The notes: generated by a model not told the origin, from the letters alone. A stretch of DNA of 64,000 nucleotides from Balaenoptera acutorostrata (GCF_949987535.1 NC_080069.1:41033269-41097268), one strand, 5' to 3'. Numbered from the stretch's first letter, positions 36,200 through 46,834 are shown. Numbers and translations: made by a program.

Positions 36200-36591
36200 A
36201 GGTGAGCATCCTATACACCTTTGGTGTGACTACAAATTAGCCAATATTTCCAGAAAGTAAATATTATGAGGATCTTAAAAATATTAAAACGTCATGACTT
36301 AGAAACATTATGTCTGGAAATTAATCTGAAAGGGGAAAAAACTCCAAAGACATGGTTTAGGCACAACGAAGCCCATGAAAGTGTTATTTTTAATAAAGGA
36401 ATTGGAAATTATTTAAATGTCCAATACTAGGAAATGATTAATGAATTATGGTTTACCCACAGGATGAAATATTATGAAGCCATGAAAAGTGTTATTTATG
36501 AGAAATGTTAATTCTAAGAAGAAATCTTTATAATACACTGTTCAGTATATATAATAGGAAATAAATAAAAAAATATTTATATACTCTTGAC
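36200..36591 (+). repeat. Ancient LINE-like remnant, left part, split by a Tigger MITE
   Basis: 'ggaaattatttaaatgtccaa' and 'aggatgaaatattatgaagcc' resemble the same old repeat seen at 4.4-4.9 kb and 23.2-23.6 kb, here in forward orientation. The Tigger-like MITE interrupts it and it appears to continue at 36799-36919. Confidence 0.4.
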
Positions 36592-36593
36592 CC

Positions 36594-36796
36594 TTGAACA
36601 ACATGTGGTTGAGCTGCATGAGTCCACTTATACTCGAAGTTTTTACAGTAGTAAATACTACGGTACTACACATTCGTGGTTGGCTGAATCCGGGGACGTG
36701 GAATTGTGAATATGGAAGGCTGACTATATGGAGGGTAATTTTCATCGGCACAGAGGGTCAGTGCCCCTGATCCCCACATTGTTCAAAGGTCAGCTG
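36594..36796 (+). mobile_element. Tigger-like (Tc1/mariner) MITE
   Basis: A short non-autonomous element with terminal inverted repeats: 'ctcttgacccttgaacaa' on the left pairs with the reverse complement of 'ttgttcaaaggtcagctg' on the right (14 of 18 bases). It is flanked on both sides by TA (36592-36593 and 36797-36798), the target of Tc1/mariner transposition. Internal 'gagtccacttatactcg' and 'ttggctgaatccggggacg' are Tigger-like. Confidence 0.75.
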
Positions 36797-36798
36797 TA

Positions 36799-36919
36799 AA
36801 GCATTATTTCAATACTGTTAACAATTATATAGAGAGAAAAGTATTGAAGAAAAAAGTAAAATATTTCTGGCTGGCAGGGTTCTACTTTAACTTCTTTCTT
36901 TGTAATTTATACATTTTTA
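36799..36919 (+). repeat. Ancient LINE-like remnant, right part
   Basis: Likely continuation of the repeat at 36200-36591; 'tctactttaacttctttctt' fits its expected 3' region. Weakly supported. Confidence 0.3.
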
Positions 36920-36934
36920 AAAAACACAGTACCA
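36920..36934. repeat. Target-site duplication of CHR SINE copy 3, left
   Basis: aaaaacacagtacca; the identical 15-mer is at 37277-37291. Confidence 0.95.
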
Positions 36935-37219
36935 TGGGCTTCCCTGGTGGCACAGTGGTTAAGAATCCTCCTGCCAATGCAGGCGACATGGGTTTGAGCC
37001 CTGGTCTGGGAAGATCCCACGTGCCGAGCAACTAAGCCTGTGCGCCACAACCAGTGAGCCCGTGTGCCACAACTACTGAAGCCCACGTGCCTAGAGACCA
37101 TGCTCTGCAACAAGAGAAACCACCGCAATGGGAAGCCTGTGCACCACAACGAAGAGTAGCCCCCGCTCACTGCAACTAGAGAAAGCCCACGTGCAGCAAC
37201 AAAGACCCAACACAGCCAA

Positions 37220-37250
<31 letters not shown>

Positions 37251-37276
37251 ATTTTTCAAAAAAATAAATAAAAAAT
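36935..37276 (+). mobile_element. CHR-type tRNA-derived SINE, copy 3
   Basis: Head 'cttccctggtggcacagtgg', B box region 'gggtttgagccc' (one change from the intact form), CHR body with the 'agcccacgtgcctagaga' segment, and a long (aaat)n tail. It is flanked by a perfect 15-bp target-site duplication, indicating a comparatively recent insertion. Confidence 0.95.
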
Positions 37277-37291
37277 AAAAACACAGTACCA
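37277..37291. repeat. Target-site duplication of CHR SINE copy 3, right
   Basis: aaaaacacagtacca, identical to 36920-36934. Confidence 0.95.
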
Positions 37292-37530
37292 GTATAATTT
37301 TAAAAATCACTTGGGAAAGGACATAACATAGAATATGGACACCAGAATTAGTTCATTCATTGTATAGAAATTTCAAAACATTTTATGTGATGTTGAGAAA
37401 AGCTTTAGAGATTAAACTGCTCCTACCTGAAATGGGGTAAAGCACATTTGCGCAATAACCTACCTTATTTATCACATGATCCTTCTTTTTCATAGGCTAA
37501 GAATAGTTCAAAGAAAGATGTAAACAAAAC

Positions 37531-37563
37531 AACACACACACACACACCAACACTCACACACAC
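37531..37563. repeat. Interrupted (CA)n microsatellite
   Basis: Two short CA runs separated by 'caacact'. Confidence 0.85.
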
Positions 37564-38659
37564 CCTCAGGCCGCTCAGTAAAGCATGAGAGGGAGAAAAG
37601 GGAGTAATAAGGAGCGTAGATTGTTCCAGCTTCTAAGAGCTACTTATTTGTGGATTGTCTCTATCACCTTTCTAACCAACATTGCCAAAGTGGAAACATT
37701 CATGAAGACTCATAAACCCTGACTGGTTTAGATGAGATGAGGTGGTGGAGAGCCTTCCAGGTGTAGGACACTACACAGACGCGAAGGTCACCAGAACTGG
37801 CAGGGGCTCTCTCTCAGAAGGCTTGATCCAAGAGAGTGTGACCCCAGGAGGGGGTTAGGAAAGGTGGGAAAAACAGACAACCGTGGGGTCTGAATGAACA
37901 AACATCTCCTAACCTGCTCCTACTGCCAGAGCCACTGAGTGTTTCCATATTCAGCATAACTTACATGAATCCCATAACGCCTTAAATCCAACTGCAAGCA
38001 GGCTTGGTGAGGAGTGTCTACAGTTGGGGTGGTGGAGGGATCTAAACCACTCTTATTCTGGAGTAGCCCAGAGCAGCTCTGCCCCGAGATGTTATTGATG
38101 GCATACTCCCAATAATTACTAGTGTTCTCATGCATTGATAGATGAGAAACAATACACCTTCAAATTCAGTGAGGGAAAAAAAAAAAAAAAATCCCTGCTA
38201 TCTCTCGTGGAAAGGCAATGGCCATCCAGGAGTTCCCAGTACAAAAGAAAAACATGGAGCTTAGTGAAGAGGATTAAACTGCCTCATCCATCAAAGGCAA
38301 AAAGAGAGAGTCATAAATCCGTGAACAGTCCCAGAAGGCGTCGGATGGACCCCACCATCCATCTTGGAACGTCAGAGAGGAGCTAGTGTGGGTCTTTGAG
38401 ACCCGCCCCCATCACAGCCTCCTCTCACACTTGATCTGGAGCCTGACAGCTACCCAATCCAGTGAGGCCAACAAGAAGATGATTTAACAAATCAGATCCC
38501 AAGAACAATAAGAGAGCAAAATTGGTTTAATTGTTCAATTTGGAAGAAGCAAAGCCATTCTAAACTATTGAGGAGCATGGTGTACGGTAGAAATGGCATC
38601 CAGGAGTCCGTGGAGTAAACTTGCCCTCAGATGTGCTTTGTTTGATTATTACATTGTTC
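37564..38659. other. Non-coding stretch
   Basis: No gene recognised. About 37735-37870 has some resemblance to the reverse L2 interior, too weak to call. Confidence 0.45.
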
Positions 38660-38795
38660 AAAAAAATCTATACATGATCTGCCAACTTTTTAAAATCAGG
38701 AAATTTCATGTAAAAATACTGATTCCTGGCTTCTCTTTTAAAAATGAAATGGACAACCCTGCGGAATGATCTATATTCTGTCAGCAGAAATGAAG
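38660..38795 (+). repeat. Unnamed interspersed repeat, copy A
   Basis: 'ctgccaactttttaaaatcagg' then 'aaatttcatgtaaaaatac', 'cttctcttttaaaaatgaaa' and 'tggacaaccctg' align with three other copies at 40.0, 44.2 and 53.9 kb. It is the most diverged and shortest of the four. Confidence 0.5.
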
Positions 38796-40029
38796 AAGTG
38801 ACACCCTGTAGACAGGGCATGCCATGTGGCCAGGAGCCCACTGCACTGATTTATGTATTTGCCAGGACCCTATAACGGGCAATGAGTCCACAATCCCTGA
38901 ATCACAGGTGATACAAGTAAATGTAACAACATCTTACTCTGCTGCAGCTTGTAGAAGAGATTGACATTTTCTTCCTTCCCTTTCTTTGAACTTTACTAGG
39001 CAAAAAAAAAAAAAGTCAACAATAAAAAAATTTCATTTTTTTAAAGAAACAAAAACATATTGAGTGAGAGATACAAGAGGGATAATTCTCCTTTTATTGT
39101 GGGGGTTACTAATGAGTCCATTTGAGTCCTTTTTGGAATGGATAAGAGAATTCATCTGTTTGGAGGGGAGGATGGAATGTGGGAAATTTGTCTTATTCTC
39201 TAGAAAATCTTCTGCAGCCTGAATGTCTCTAACGACAAGCAGAATTAGGGAGAAGAAGCAATCTATGGAAATGAAAAATTTCCCTGTCATAAGAATAAAT
39301 CCTAAAAGATAAATTTTTAGCTTCAACATAGACCGAAGTTATAGCTTTTTGACAAATGATGCTCTGGGTTGTCATGACAACCGGGTCTGCTAGAGGTGTA
39401 CATAGAGAGGCCTGCCCATAAATCAGAACGCTTTAGGAAGGGGTTAAAACAAACATTTCTAGACTATTCCCAAGATGTAGTGCCAAAAATGTAATTACAG
39501 ACATTTGTATCAGTCTGCCATAAAGCATGACAGCTCCAATTTTACAAAATGTTAATTTAAGAAATCTATTAAACCCATGTCCCTCTGAGAGAAATTAATA
39601 TCACACCTAAGGTTGGGAGTCAGTGCAACTCAGAGGCTGTGAAAATTAGGATGGCAGAGTCAGAAAGAGAGGCTTAGAAGCAGACTAATCTATAAGCAGT
39701 TTAGTGAAGAGTTTGGGCTAGATTCTGACCCTCCAGAGAAGAAATGCTCAGGGCAGATGACAGTGCTCAGAGCTTTCTAGATGCATGAGAGAACTCAAAA
39801 AAGTAAAGATTTGGAGATGGCATTAGAAAGGAAAAGCTGATAGATGGAGGTTAGCTCACCTGGAAATACAGGGATGAAGCACCGAAGAATCATTCAATCC
39901 AGGAGGACACAGACAATAAGCAATAAAGCATTAGCAACTTCCAATGAGGTCAGGAAAAATGAGAGTTAGCTTAAAATCAGACACTAGAAAAATGCTTCTT
40001 AACTTAAAGGTCAGGAGATTCCACTCCAA
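38796..40029. other. Repeat-poor non-coding stretch with possible conserved element
   Basis: No gene recognised. The part at about 39230-39490 has no recognisable repeats and contains a perfect 16-bp palindrome at 39367-39382, listed separately. It has the texture of a conserved regulatory element. Confidence 0.4.
39367..39382. promoter_or_regulatory. Perfect palindrome resembling an RFX X-box
   Basis: ggttgtcatgacaacc is its own reverse complement. The core gttgtc-at-gacaac resembles the RFX-family X-box (gttgcc-at-ggcaac), with one symmetrical change in each half-site. RFX proteins bind such sites as dimers in ciliary and immune genes. Binding here is inference. Confidence 0.4.
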
Positions 40030-40225
40030 GGGTCACAAATTGGCAGCCTGAGGCCAAATTGAGTGCAGAGAGAAGTTCTTTCTGGCCTGCACAGTGTTCT
40101 TTTAAAAATGTACAGTGTTTGCCAACATTTAAAAATCAGGAGATTTGACATAACATTTTGGCTTCTTCTCTTTAAAAAGCAGATGATTTGGCAGCAACAG
40201 ACCTGGATTCCTGTGTGGCTGGTGA
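40030..40225 (+). repeat. Unnamed interspersed repeat, copy B, left part
   Basis: 'ttggcagcctgaggccaaat', 'tttctggcctgcacagtgtt', 'tgccaacatttaaaaatcagg' and 'agcagatgatttggcagcaac' align with the copies at 44.2 and 53.9 kb. The right end of the family resumes after an L2 fragment. Confidence 0.55.
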
Positions 40226-40229
40226 GAGC

Positions 40230-40372
40230 AGCTGGGTTCAGAGAGCATAAACTCCATGAGGACAGGGCTTCTCCTTGTCCAGTCCTGTGGCCTGAGCACC
40301 AAGAACAGTGCAGGGCATGTAGAAGATGTAGAAGGTACGCGACCATGTTTGAATGGATGAGTGAGCAGCAGC
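40230..40372 (+). repeat. L2 LINE 3' end inside copy B of the unnamed repeat
   Basis: 'gcataaactccatgaggaca', 'gagcaccaagaacagtgcag' and 'tgtttgaatggatgagtgag' match the L2 terminus in forward orientation. Confidence 0.6.
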
Positions 40373-40389
40373 TGCCCTCTTTATATAAG

Positions 40390-40465
40390 ACATGTACTCT
40401 CCTGGTGATTCCCCCACCCAGACTGTTACCTGCCTGGCCCCTAAAGGCATTTGAGTTTTCCACTT
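40390..40465 (+). repeat. Unnamed interspersed repeat, copy B, right part
   Basis: 'gttacctgcctggcccctaa' and 'ggcatttgagttttccactt' match the right end of copy C near 54090, where 'gtacctgcctggcactgaaa' occurs. Confidence 0.45.
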
Positions 40466-40744
40466 CGCACTGTAAGATTTTGTTTAGTTGGGACACTCCA
40501 TGTTGCCTCATGATGTGAATTCCCCATGGAACCCATTCTCATGGCCTCATGTGCAGGCCACTGAAGCAAAATGACAATGCAAATAATATTCTTTAAGGAC
40601 TTAAATCATCCAAAAACAAGCTCCCCTTAGAGGGTTGGCATCAACGTTCATCCTGCAGGCAGAAAGCAGGCATAAGAGGCTTGCCAGAACCTCTTGCAGT
40701 GCTTGGAACAGAGCAAGCATCACTGATAGGCTTCAGATCTGAGC
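40466..40744. other. Non-coding spacer
   Basis: No gene or repeat recognised. Confidence 0.5.
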
Positions 40745-40870
40745 ATTCACTTATTCATTCAACAAACACTGAGCCATTTCTAAGTGCTAGTGGCCATGCG
40801 GTATGTCTCTTTCACCTTGATAGGCAGAGATTTAAATTTTTATTAAATGAATGAATGAGTAGTGGGAATC
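40745..40870 (-). repeat. L2 LINE 3' end, reverse
   Basis: 'cacttattcattcaacaaac', 'actgagccatttctaagtgc' are the reverse complement of the L2 terminus, followed by an 'aaatgaatgaatgag' stretch. Confidence 0.55.
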
Positions 40871-40884
40871 ACTATAGATAAGAA

Positions 40885-41080
40885 ATACATTGTGAATCTG
40901 TTATGCGCCAGATATATACATACTTAACTAAACCTTGACCTGTGTGTTAGAAATTACTGTCCCTATTTGTAGAAAAGGAAGCTGAGATTTGGGTCCACAG
41001 CATGGGCAGAACAGGGATTCGAGCTTAGATCTGCTTGGCAGCCCCACTGTGTGCAATCCATTACGCTACCAACCTCTCAG
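40885..41080 (-). repeat. MIR SINE, reverse
   Basis: 'gaatctgttatgcgccagat', 'aaaggaagctgagatttggg', 'agggattcgagcttagatct' and 'attacgctaccaacctc' follow the reverse complement of MIR to its tRNA-like end. Confidence 0.7.
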
Positions 41081-41105
41081 CTAAACTCTGTTCTCAAGGG
41101 GAGTG

Positions 41106-41562
41106 GGTTCAATAGTGGCCTCCAAAAAGATATTTTCAATTCTAATCCCTAGAACCCAGGAAGGTGATCTTATTTGGAAAAAAGTCTTTGCAGATGTAAT
41201 TAAGGAGCTCAAGATGAGATCATCTTGGATTCAGGGTGGGCTCGAAATCCAGTGACCATTATTCCTTTAATAGGAAGAGAAGACACAGAGACACAGGGAG
41301 AAGAAGGCAACGTGAAGACAGAGGCAGAGACTGGAGTGATGCGTCTACAAGCAAAGGAACTCCCAGAAGTATCAGCAGCCACCAGAATCTGGGAAAGAGG
41401 CATGGGACCAACCTTCTGTCAGATCTGCTAGGAGGAACCAACCCTGCCAACACCTCAACTTCAGACTTCTGGCCTCCACAATGATGACAGAATACATTTC
41501 TGTTTTTGGAAGCCACCGAGTGTGTGGTAATTTGTTACAGCATCCCTAGGAAACTAATACAT
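41106..41562 (+). mobile_element. MaLR-type solo LTR, MLT1-like
   Basis: 'aaggtgatcttatttggaaa', 'gtctttgcagatgtaattaa', 'agacagaggcagagactgga' and 'ggaaccaaccctgccaacac' are all typical, and it ends with 'gccaccgagtgtgtggtaat' and 'cctaggaaactaatac'. About 455 bp, the usual length of a complete LTR of this group, with no coding interior. Subfamily uncertain. Confidence 0.75.
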
Positions 41563-41827
41563 TAAAATATTCCTGGTCCACGGAATGGAGAAGCTCCCCA
41601 GAAAACTGTGTCTGTACTGTTCATGGTGAGAATTAGGCTGCATTCAGGATCCTAAAAATTTACTGATCTTCTTTACTTCAGAATCTCCCTATTTCTGATC
41701 AAGCCTTTCAGCCTCAGGTCTTACACAGCTGTATCCAAAAACTAGCTCGAATCTCAACAAAAGTGAACTCAACTGAGAATTACATATACTTCCTTTGCTT
41801 CTTTGGAAGCACAGTGAGACCTCTGTC

Positions 41828-41842
41828 AAGAATCTCATGTGG
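41828..41842. repeat. Target-site duplication of CHR SINE copy 4, left
   Basis: aagaatctcatgtgg; the copy at 42150-42164 has one mismatch (aagaatatcatgtgg). Confidence 0.9.
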
Positions 41843-42149
41843 GGGCTTCCCTGGTGGCGTAGTGGTTGAGAATCTGCCTGCTAATGCAGGGGACACGGGT
41901 TTGGGCCCTGGTCTGGGAAGATCCCACATGCCACGGAGCAACTAGGCCAGTGAGCCACAACTGCTGAGCCTGCGCATCTGGAGCCTGTGCTCCGCAACAA
42001 GAGAGGCCACGATAGTGAGAAGCCCGCGCACCGCGATGAAGAGTGGCCCCTGCTTGCCGCAACTGGAGAAAGCCCTAGCACAGAAACGAAGACCCAACAT
42101 AGCAATCAATCAATCAATCAATAAAATAAATAAATCTTAAAAAAAAAAA
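41843..42149 (+). mobile_element. CHR-type tRNA-derived SINE, copy 4
   Basis: Head 'cttccctggtggcgtagtgg'. The B box region reads 'gggtttgggccc', with two changes from 'gggttcgagccc', so Pol III activity is less likely than for copies 1 and 2. The tail is (caat)n then (aaat)n. A 15-bp target-site duplication with one mismatch flanks it. Confidence 0.95.
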
Positions 42150-42164
42150 AAGAATATCATGTGG
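42150..42164. repeat. Target-site duplication of CHR SINE copy 4, right
   Basis: aagaatatcatgtgg, one difference from 41828-41842. Confidence 0.9.
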
Positions 42165-42279
42165 TCCATGGCTTTGGAGAAATTCAGTATAAAGCAGCAA
42201 GAGAGGACCCAGGCTCTCCTCACCAGAGGATCAAATATGCAGCAATGCTACTATGGGAGGATAGGAAAGAAGGTGTGAA

Positions 42280-42358
42280 TTCTGTGAGCCATTCTGGGGA
42301 AGCTTCTGGGAGAAAGGCAAGGATTGAGCTGGGTCTTGAAAAAGGACAAAAGTAAGGA
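42280..42358 (-). repeat. L2 LINE interior, reverse, left of a nested MIR
   Basis: 'ggattgagctgggtcttgaa' matches the reverse L2 interior ('gagctgagtcttgaa'). The match resumes beyond the MIR at 42580. Confidence 0.5.
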
Positions 42359-42361
42359 TAA

Positions 42362-42560
42362 TCATCATGACGATGCTATTATCTACTGAGCACCTACAAC
42401 ATGTCACATGCTGTCTTACTGACCTGCCATAAGTTTCCCATGTAATTCTCCAAGTTACCCCACAAGCTCAACCTTTGCTCCCATCATATTCTTGAGGGGA
42501 AATCTGAGACTGAGAAGTGAGTGCCAAGTTCAAGGTCACCCAGTCAGTAAGTGGCAGGAC
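42362..42560 (-). repeat. MIR SINE, reverse, flanked by L2
   Basis: 'tattatctactgagcaccta', 'gtgccaagttcaaggtcaccc' and 'agtcagtaagtggcaggactc' follow the reverse complement of MIR. Confidence 0.75.
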
Positions 42561-42579
42561 TCTGACAGCTGAATGTACA

Positions 42580-42960
42580 GGTGGTGAGAGGAGGAGGGTC
42601 AAACCAGGTGGCGTGAGCATCTTGGGAAAGAGGAATAGAGGTGATAGATGGGGATGACATGGCTACAAAGACAGGCTAGATGGAAAATGCCCTTTTGAGG
42701 AGCTTGGACATGATCTGCTTAGCTTTGTGAGTGGCCAGAGGTATATGAGTGCAGGACCAACCAACGCAAATCTGTATTTTGGGAGGAAAATTGTGGACTC
42801 AGGGATAGAAGCAAGGGGACAAGAACACCCATTTGCTCCTCTCAAATATGAAGGGCCTGAGGGAAGGCAGGGGTAATGGGAGTGGAAAACACAGGGCAGG
42901 TCTGAAAGATTGGGGAGCAAGACCTGACTTGACTTCAGGACAGCCTTCAAGAGGTGAGGG
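42580..42960 (-). repeat. L2 LINE interior, reverse, right of a nested MIR
   Basis: 'gaggagcttggacatgatct' and 'aatgcccttttg' have the reverse-L2 character ('aaggagtttggactttatcc'). The exact right end is not clear. Confidence 0.45.
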
Positions 42961-43537
42961 CGAGGAAGCAGTCCTGGCTCACCTGGAGGTTTGGAAGGAG
43001 GAGTGAGCCATTAACCACAGCAGAGGACACAGGGCAAGGGCTGCATGGGCCACCATGGTGAATTCAGTTAAAAAAAAAAAATCTGATCTTTTTTGCCTCC
43101 AGGTCCCTCACACTCCAGAGATGTCTGGTTAGCAGGTGATGCTGTAGCTTCTACCTTTTTGCCTGCCTCCGATGGATTCCCTGCAAGGCGAACTGGTTGG
43201 AGTTTAGAGGGTATATCTTTAAATTAGACACATGAATAATTTTCAGCTCTCCAAAGGAAATAGGACACTCTAGGTTTGAATCAGGCAAGATGTGTCTTGT
43301 AAGCCCAGAGCTCAGCACTGGGGTACAGAGCACCCCAAACACTGTCCACATCTCAGATATGAACCACCAAACTCAGTGAAGAAAACTTGGAACTGGGAGC
43401 TCCAAGCTCCCAGCTCGCAGGAGCCCTCTCAGTTCTGACTAGGAAGTTGCTGGTTTACAGCCCTTTCCTAGTTTCTATCGACCTGCCCCCGCCTTCTCCA
43501 AAGAGCCATGCTGTCTTCCCTCCAGGCAACCCAAGAG
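42961..43537. other. Non-coding spacer
   Basis: No gene recognised. A short inverted repeat 'gggagctccaagctccc' lies near 43397. Confidence 0.5.
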
Positions 43538-43610
43538 GATGTCTAGAGTCTAGGGATGTCTAGACATCTAGGGATGTCTAGAGTCTAGAAGATGTCTAGA
43601 GTCAACCAGC
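43538..43610. repeat. Short tandem repeat with internal palindrome
   Basis: 'gatgtctagagtctag' occurs three or four times in imperfect tandem. One junction forms the perfect 14-bp palindrome gatgtctagacatc at 43555-43568. Confidence 0.75.
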
Positions 43611-44239
43611 TAGGAGTCTGGAGTCAACACACCAAGTAGTCAGGATCTAAGATAATCCAAACTCTGCACCCTGATCTCTTTCTGGAAAAAGTGTCAATAA
43701 GCCGGGGACTGGACGGGTGTCAGAAGATCAAGGTTCAAATTCTGGCTTGACCTGTGATTCTTCTTACCTATGGGCTTGGCAAGGTCACAGCTCTCGGTGG
43801 TGGGATGTGCTGGGGCCCCTGGGGCCCCCGCTCTTGTGCGCCCAGCCCGGGCAGCAGCCAGCGACTGCATCTCATTGCTGGAGGACTGCCCTTGAGCTAC
43901 TGGAGCCCACTTTTGCCTGTTGGGACCCTCAGCCAATGATCTGTGGGTACACGAATACGAAAACCCAACTACCAAATCTCTGGGGGGCAACTTACACTCA
44001 GGGGTTCCCCCTCCACCAGGCTTTGTCTGAAACCATTCTCCTGTGAGGCCCCTGCCCTGTCCTGCCTTCCCCACTCCTCCCCCAGGCAGCCCTGGGACAC
44101 GCCCTTCACCCGTCACTCCCAAGGGCATCCTCAGGGCAGAGTCAGCCTCCAGGAAGCTTGACCAAAAGACCAGTGTCTGCTCTAGGCCATTATGGAGGAA
44201 CGTACCCTAAAGGCAGCACACTGAATATCCAGTACAAGG
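43611..44239. other. GC-rich non-coding stretch
   Basis: Overlapping frames on both strands (up to 144 codons at 43694-44128, minus) reflect GC-rich composition and have no protein character. About 43735-43800 may contain a MIR head ('caaattctggcttgacctgtg'). Confidence 0.45.
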
Positions 44240-44545
44240 GTCACAAGAGGCAAAATCTGGCAAAAGGACGTGTTTTGTTTGGCTCGCGGAGACCGTAAAA
44301 AATGTGAAGGGCCTTGCCAACGTTTAAAAACTGGGAGATTTCACACAAAACCCCAGCTCTCCCCTTGCCTTGAAAAATCAGAAGATCTGGCTACCCTGAG
44401 CCTGTATTCCTGCACAGCAACATTGGCAGGGGCGGAGGGCAGCTGTGCCCATGCACGGGGCCAATCCCCGCTGGCCCACCTACTCATTCCCATGACCCTT
44501 CTGGTCTCCGGAGTCAGTGGAGTTGGCAACCTATGGTGTAGCCCC
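44240..44545 (+). repeat. Unnamed interspersed repeat, copy D
   Basis: 'tgttttgtttggctcgcgga', 'ttgccaacgtttaaaaactgg', 'agatttcacacaaaacccc', 'atcagaagatctggctaccc' and 'ggagttggcaacctatgg' align in order with copies B and C. It is the most complete copy seen. Confidence 0.6.
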
Positions 44546-46238
44546 ATGGAAAGCACTCAGTAAAGTCTGCTGAATCCGAATAAGGATTTTTCTTGAAAAC
44601 GATTCAACTCGAGGCTGCCGGAGAGCAGGGGTGAAGAATTGTGTAAGAGGACGCCTCTCTCTTTTCCTCTCCAGCTCTTTCCTCATGCCTGGCAAGGTAC
44701 TGATGTACACTTCCATAAACACTCTTCCGAAAGAAGCTGAATCGATGAGGAGAGCTGCCACAATAGGACATTTGTTTGACACGGAACACAAAATGAAATG
44801 AAATCGAATCACTGGTGGTTTGGGGAGATAGGCGAGAAAAACAAAAGCAGGTCTTAGTTTCAGATGTTGCTTCATGTTGCCATAAATAAAAGGATGGCTG
44901 CATTTTAAACATTTCAAAAATTTCAAAATGTTGACTTGCCCAGTCTGTGTACTTCTTTAAAAAAAAAACAAAACAATGATTATAGCTGAAGCCCTTTAAA
45001 CCAGTGTAACTGGTAGTAGGTCATTTAAGGAGGTAACGGTTCCCTTGAACGCTGGAACCCAGTGGTCCAGCCAGGAGTGTTCAGGGCACTGTCAGATGGG
45101 CAGTATGATTTACAGGGGGGGGGGGAGCAGAAATTATCCAGTACATTGCTTAAGTGGAGGTCAGATAAGACTGCTCCTATTGTATGAGAGCACCCTGTGG
45201 ACCCTCAACTTCAGGGAGCATGATTGATCAAGCCACACCCTGAAATCCATCTGTGCTCTGAAATCTACCCCCTCGTTTGCACAGGGTCCATGCCCCCATG
45301 GGCTGCTCCAGCACCAATGACTGAGTGTGGTCAGGAATTCTAAGGCAGACGCATCCCAGGAGACCAGGGACACCTCTGATGGCCCACTCTGGCTCCCAGA
45401 GTCCCAGCAGCCCCAAATCACCCAAATCTACCCCTAATAGCTCTGCCCACACTTCCTCAGATTGGATGGCAGTCTGGGATGCTTGACCCAGCCTTTCTTC
45501 TCTCCCCCCATCCCCCTGTGGCCATGCTTGCACTGTACTCTGATGCTCCGCTGTCTTTTCCAGCTCCTTCTCCATTTTCTCATGCAAGAGTTTCTCCTGA
45601 TTAAAAATCCTTGCAGCTTTAATCCCCTCTTGGCGCCTGCTTCTCTAAGGACACATTCTGCATTTGAAAATTCCTCCTGCCTGTATTCCGAAAAATCCGT
45701 CAGCTCTACCTAATAATCAGAGGCTCCTGACTTCTGTGAGGTAACAGGAATCCAAAGAAGGAAGTACTTACAAGATGAGCTTAAGATGAGTGGGCTTCAA
45801 GGAACTGGGTATGGAGTCAAGAGGAAAAGAAAAACAAGGAGGAGGAGGGGGAGATGAAAGAAGGAGGAGGAGACAGCTTCTCAGTAGTTCCTCTGTTTTG
45901 ACACTTATCTACTGAGAAAATGGGCAGGGAGATCCCCAGAAGATGAGTTCACACCTCTGGGAAAAAATTCCTGAGACTTTCCAGATTACCTGTCTTGCTC
46001 TAGAGTCCCAGCTGTTAAATTGCCATTTGGGGACGAGATGTACAGTCCTTTAGAAAATTGCTGGCCAAGAAGTCCTCCGTGGTCACAATAAAGACCACAA
46101 GGCTATTGTTCTCCACACCTCAGACCTCAACCTTTCCGACTGTCGTTTTGTGGAAAGGCAGAAAAAGGGAAGTTCACTGCCTGTGTGAAAATGCAAAATG
46201 TGCCTTTCAACCAAGAAAAGAAAGAACACAGTAAGACA
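44546..46238. other. Non-coding stretch with short low-complexity runs
   Basis: A run of 11 G residues lies at 45115-45125 and a purine-rich GGAGGA tract at 45815-45877. Minus-strand frames of 131 and 119 codons lack recognisable protein motifs. No repeat is assigned. Confidence 0.45.
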
Positions 46239-46275
46239 TACACACACGCTCACACACACACACACACACACACAC
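46239..46275. repeat. (CA)n microsatellite
   Basis: About 37 bp of CA with one 'gct' interruption. Confidence 0.9.
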
Positions 46276-46734
46276 TTATGATGTTAAGAGGGTTAATGTT
46301 AAAAGGAAGACTTCAGGCTGGTTACTTCATAATTCACAGCAAAATAGAAAAGGGAGACGAAATCAGCAGCATCGTTTATAAGCCCTGGAAAATGGAAGTC
46401 TCCAAGCTGTCATAAATAAGGATGGAAGCATTTGCCAAGTCAGAAATTTTGCCAAGTTTGAAATCCACTCAATCCTTCTATCTTGGAGCTCAGAATGGAA
46501 CACCAACCTTTTGGGATTTGTAGTAACTTTTTCTCAGCAAAACTTTTTGCTATTTATAAGGAAGTAAAAGCAAAAAGCAAAAAATACAATATGGAAAGTC
46601 TTTCTTTAAAGGAGCATTAACGCCAAGTGAGCATTAATGGGGAGGGGATAATGGTATAAATGGCATATGTACTGGGATTAACTTCCCATTTATTCAAACA
46701 AGGCTTAACATATGCAATATTCCTATTCCACAAG
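46276..46734. other. Non-coding spacer
   Basis: AT-rich, no gene or repeat recognised. Confidence 0.5.
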
Positions 46735-46834
46735 TGTATGTGTGTATATGTATATGTGTGTGTATATGTGTGTGTGTGTGAATTGAGTCTTTCCTTGCTG
46801 GTGCCTCTCTCTTGCTCTCTATCTCTCTCTCTCT
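46735..46834. repeat. Compound (TG)n and (CT)n microsatellite
   Basis: TG/TA alternation at 46735-46780 is followed by a CT-rich run at 46809-46834. The (TG)n part can adopt Z-DNA in principle. Confidence 0.85.

Noticed and set aside
40011..40518. Overlapping open frames of 166 (minus) and 151 (plus) codons
   Set aside because: They lie across repeat copy B and an L2 fragment, are antiparallel, and have no protein features.
43538..43610. A CRISPR-like short repeat array
   Set aside because: The repeats are imperfect and directly adjoining, without uniform spacers, and the genome is mammalian.
43694..44128. A 144-codon minus-strand frame
   Set aside because: Proline/glycine-rich composition follows GC content; opposite and overlapping frames are equally open.
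45115..45125. A G11 run as a quadruplex
   Set aside because: A single G run lacks the four-tract arrangement needed for a stable intramolecular quadruplex.
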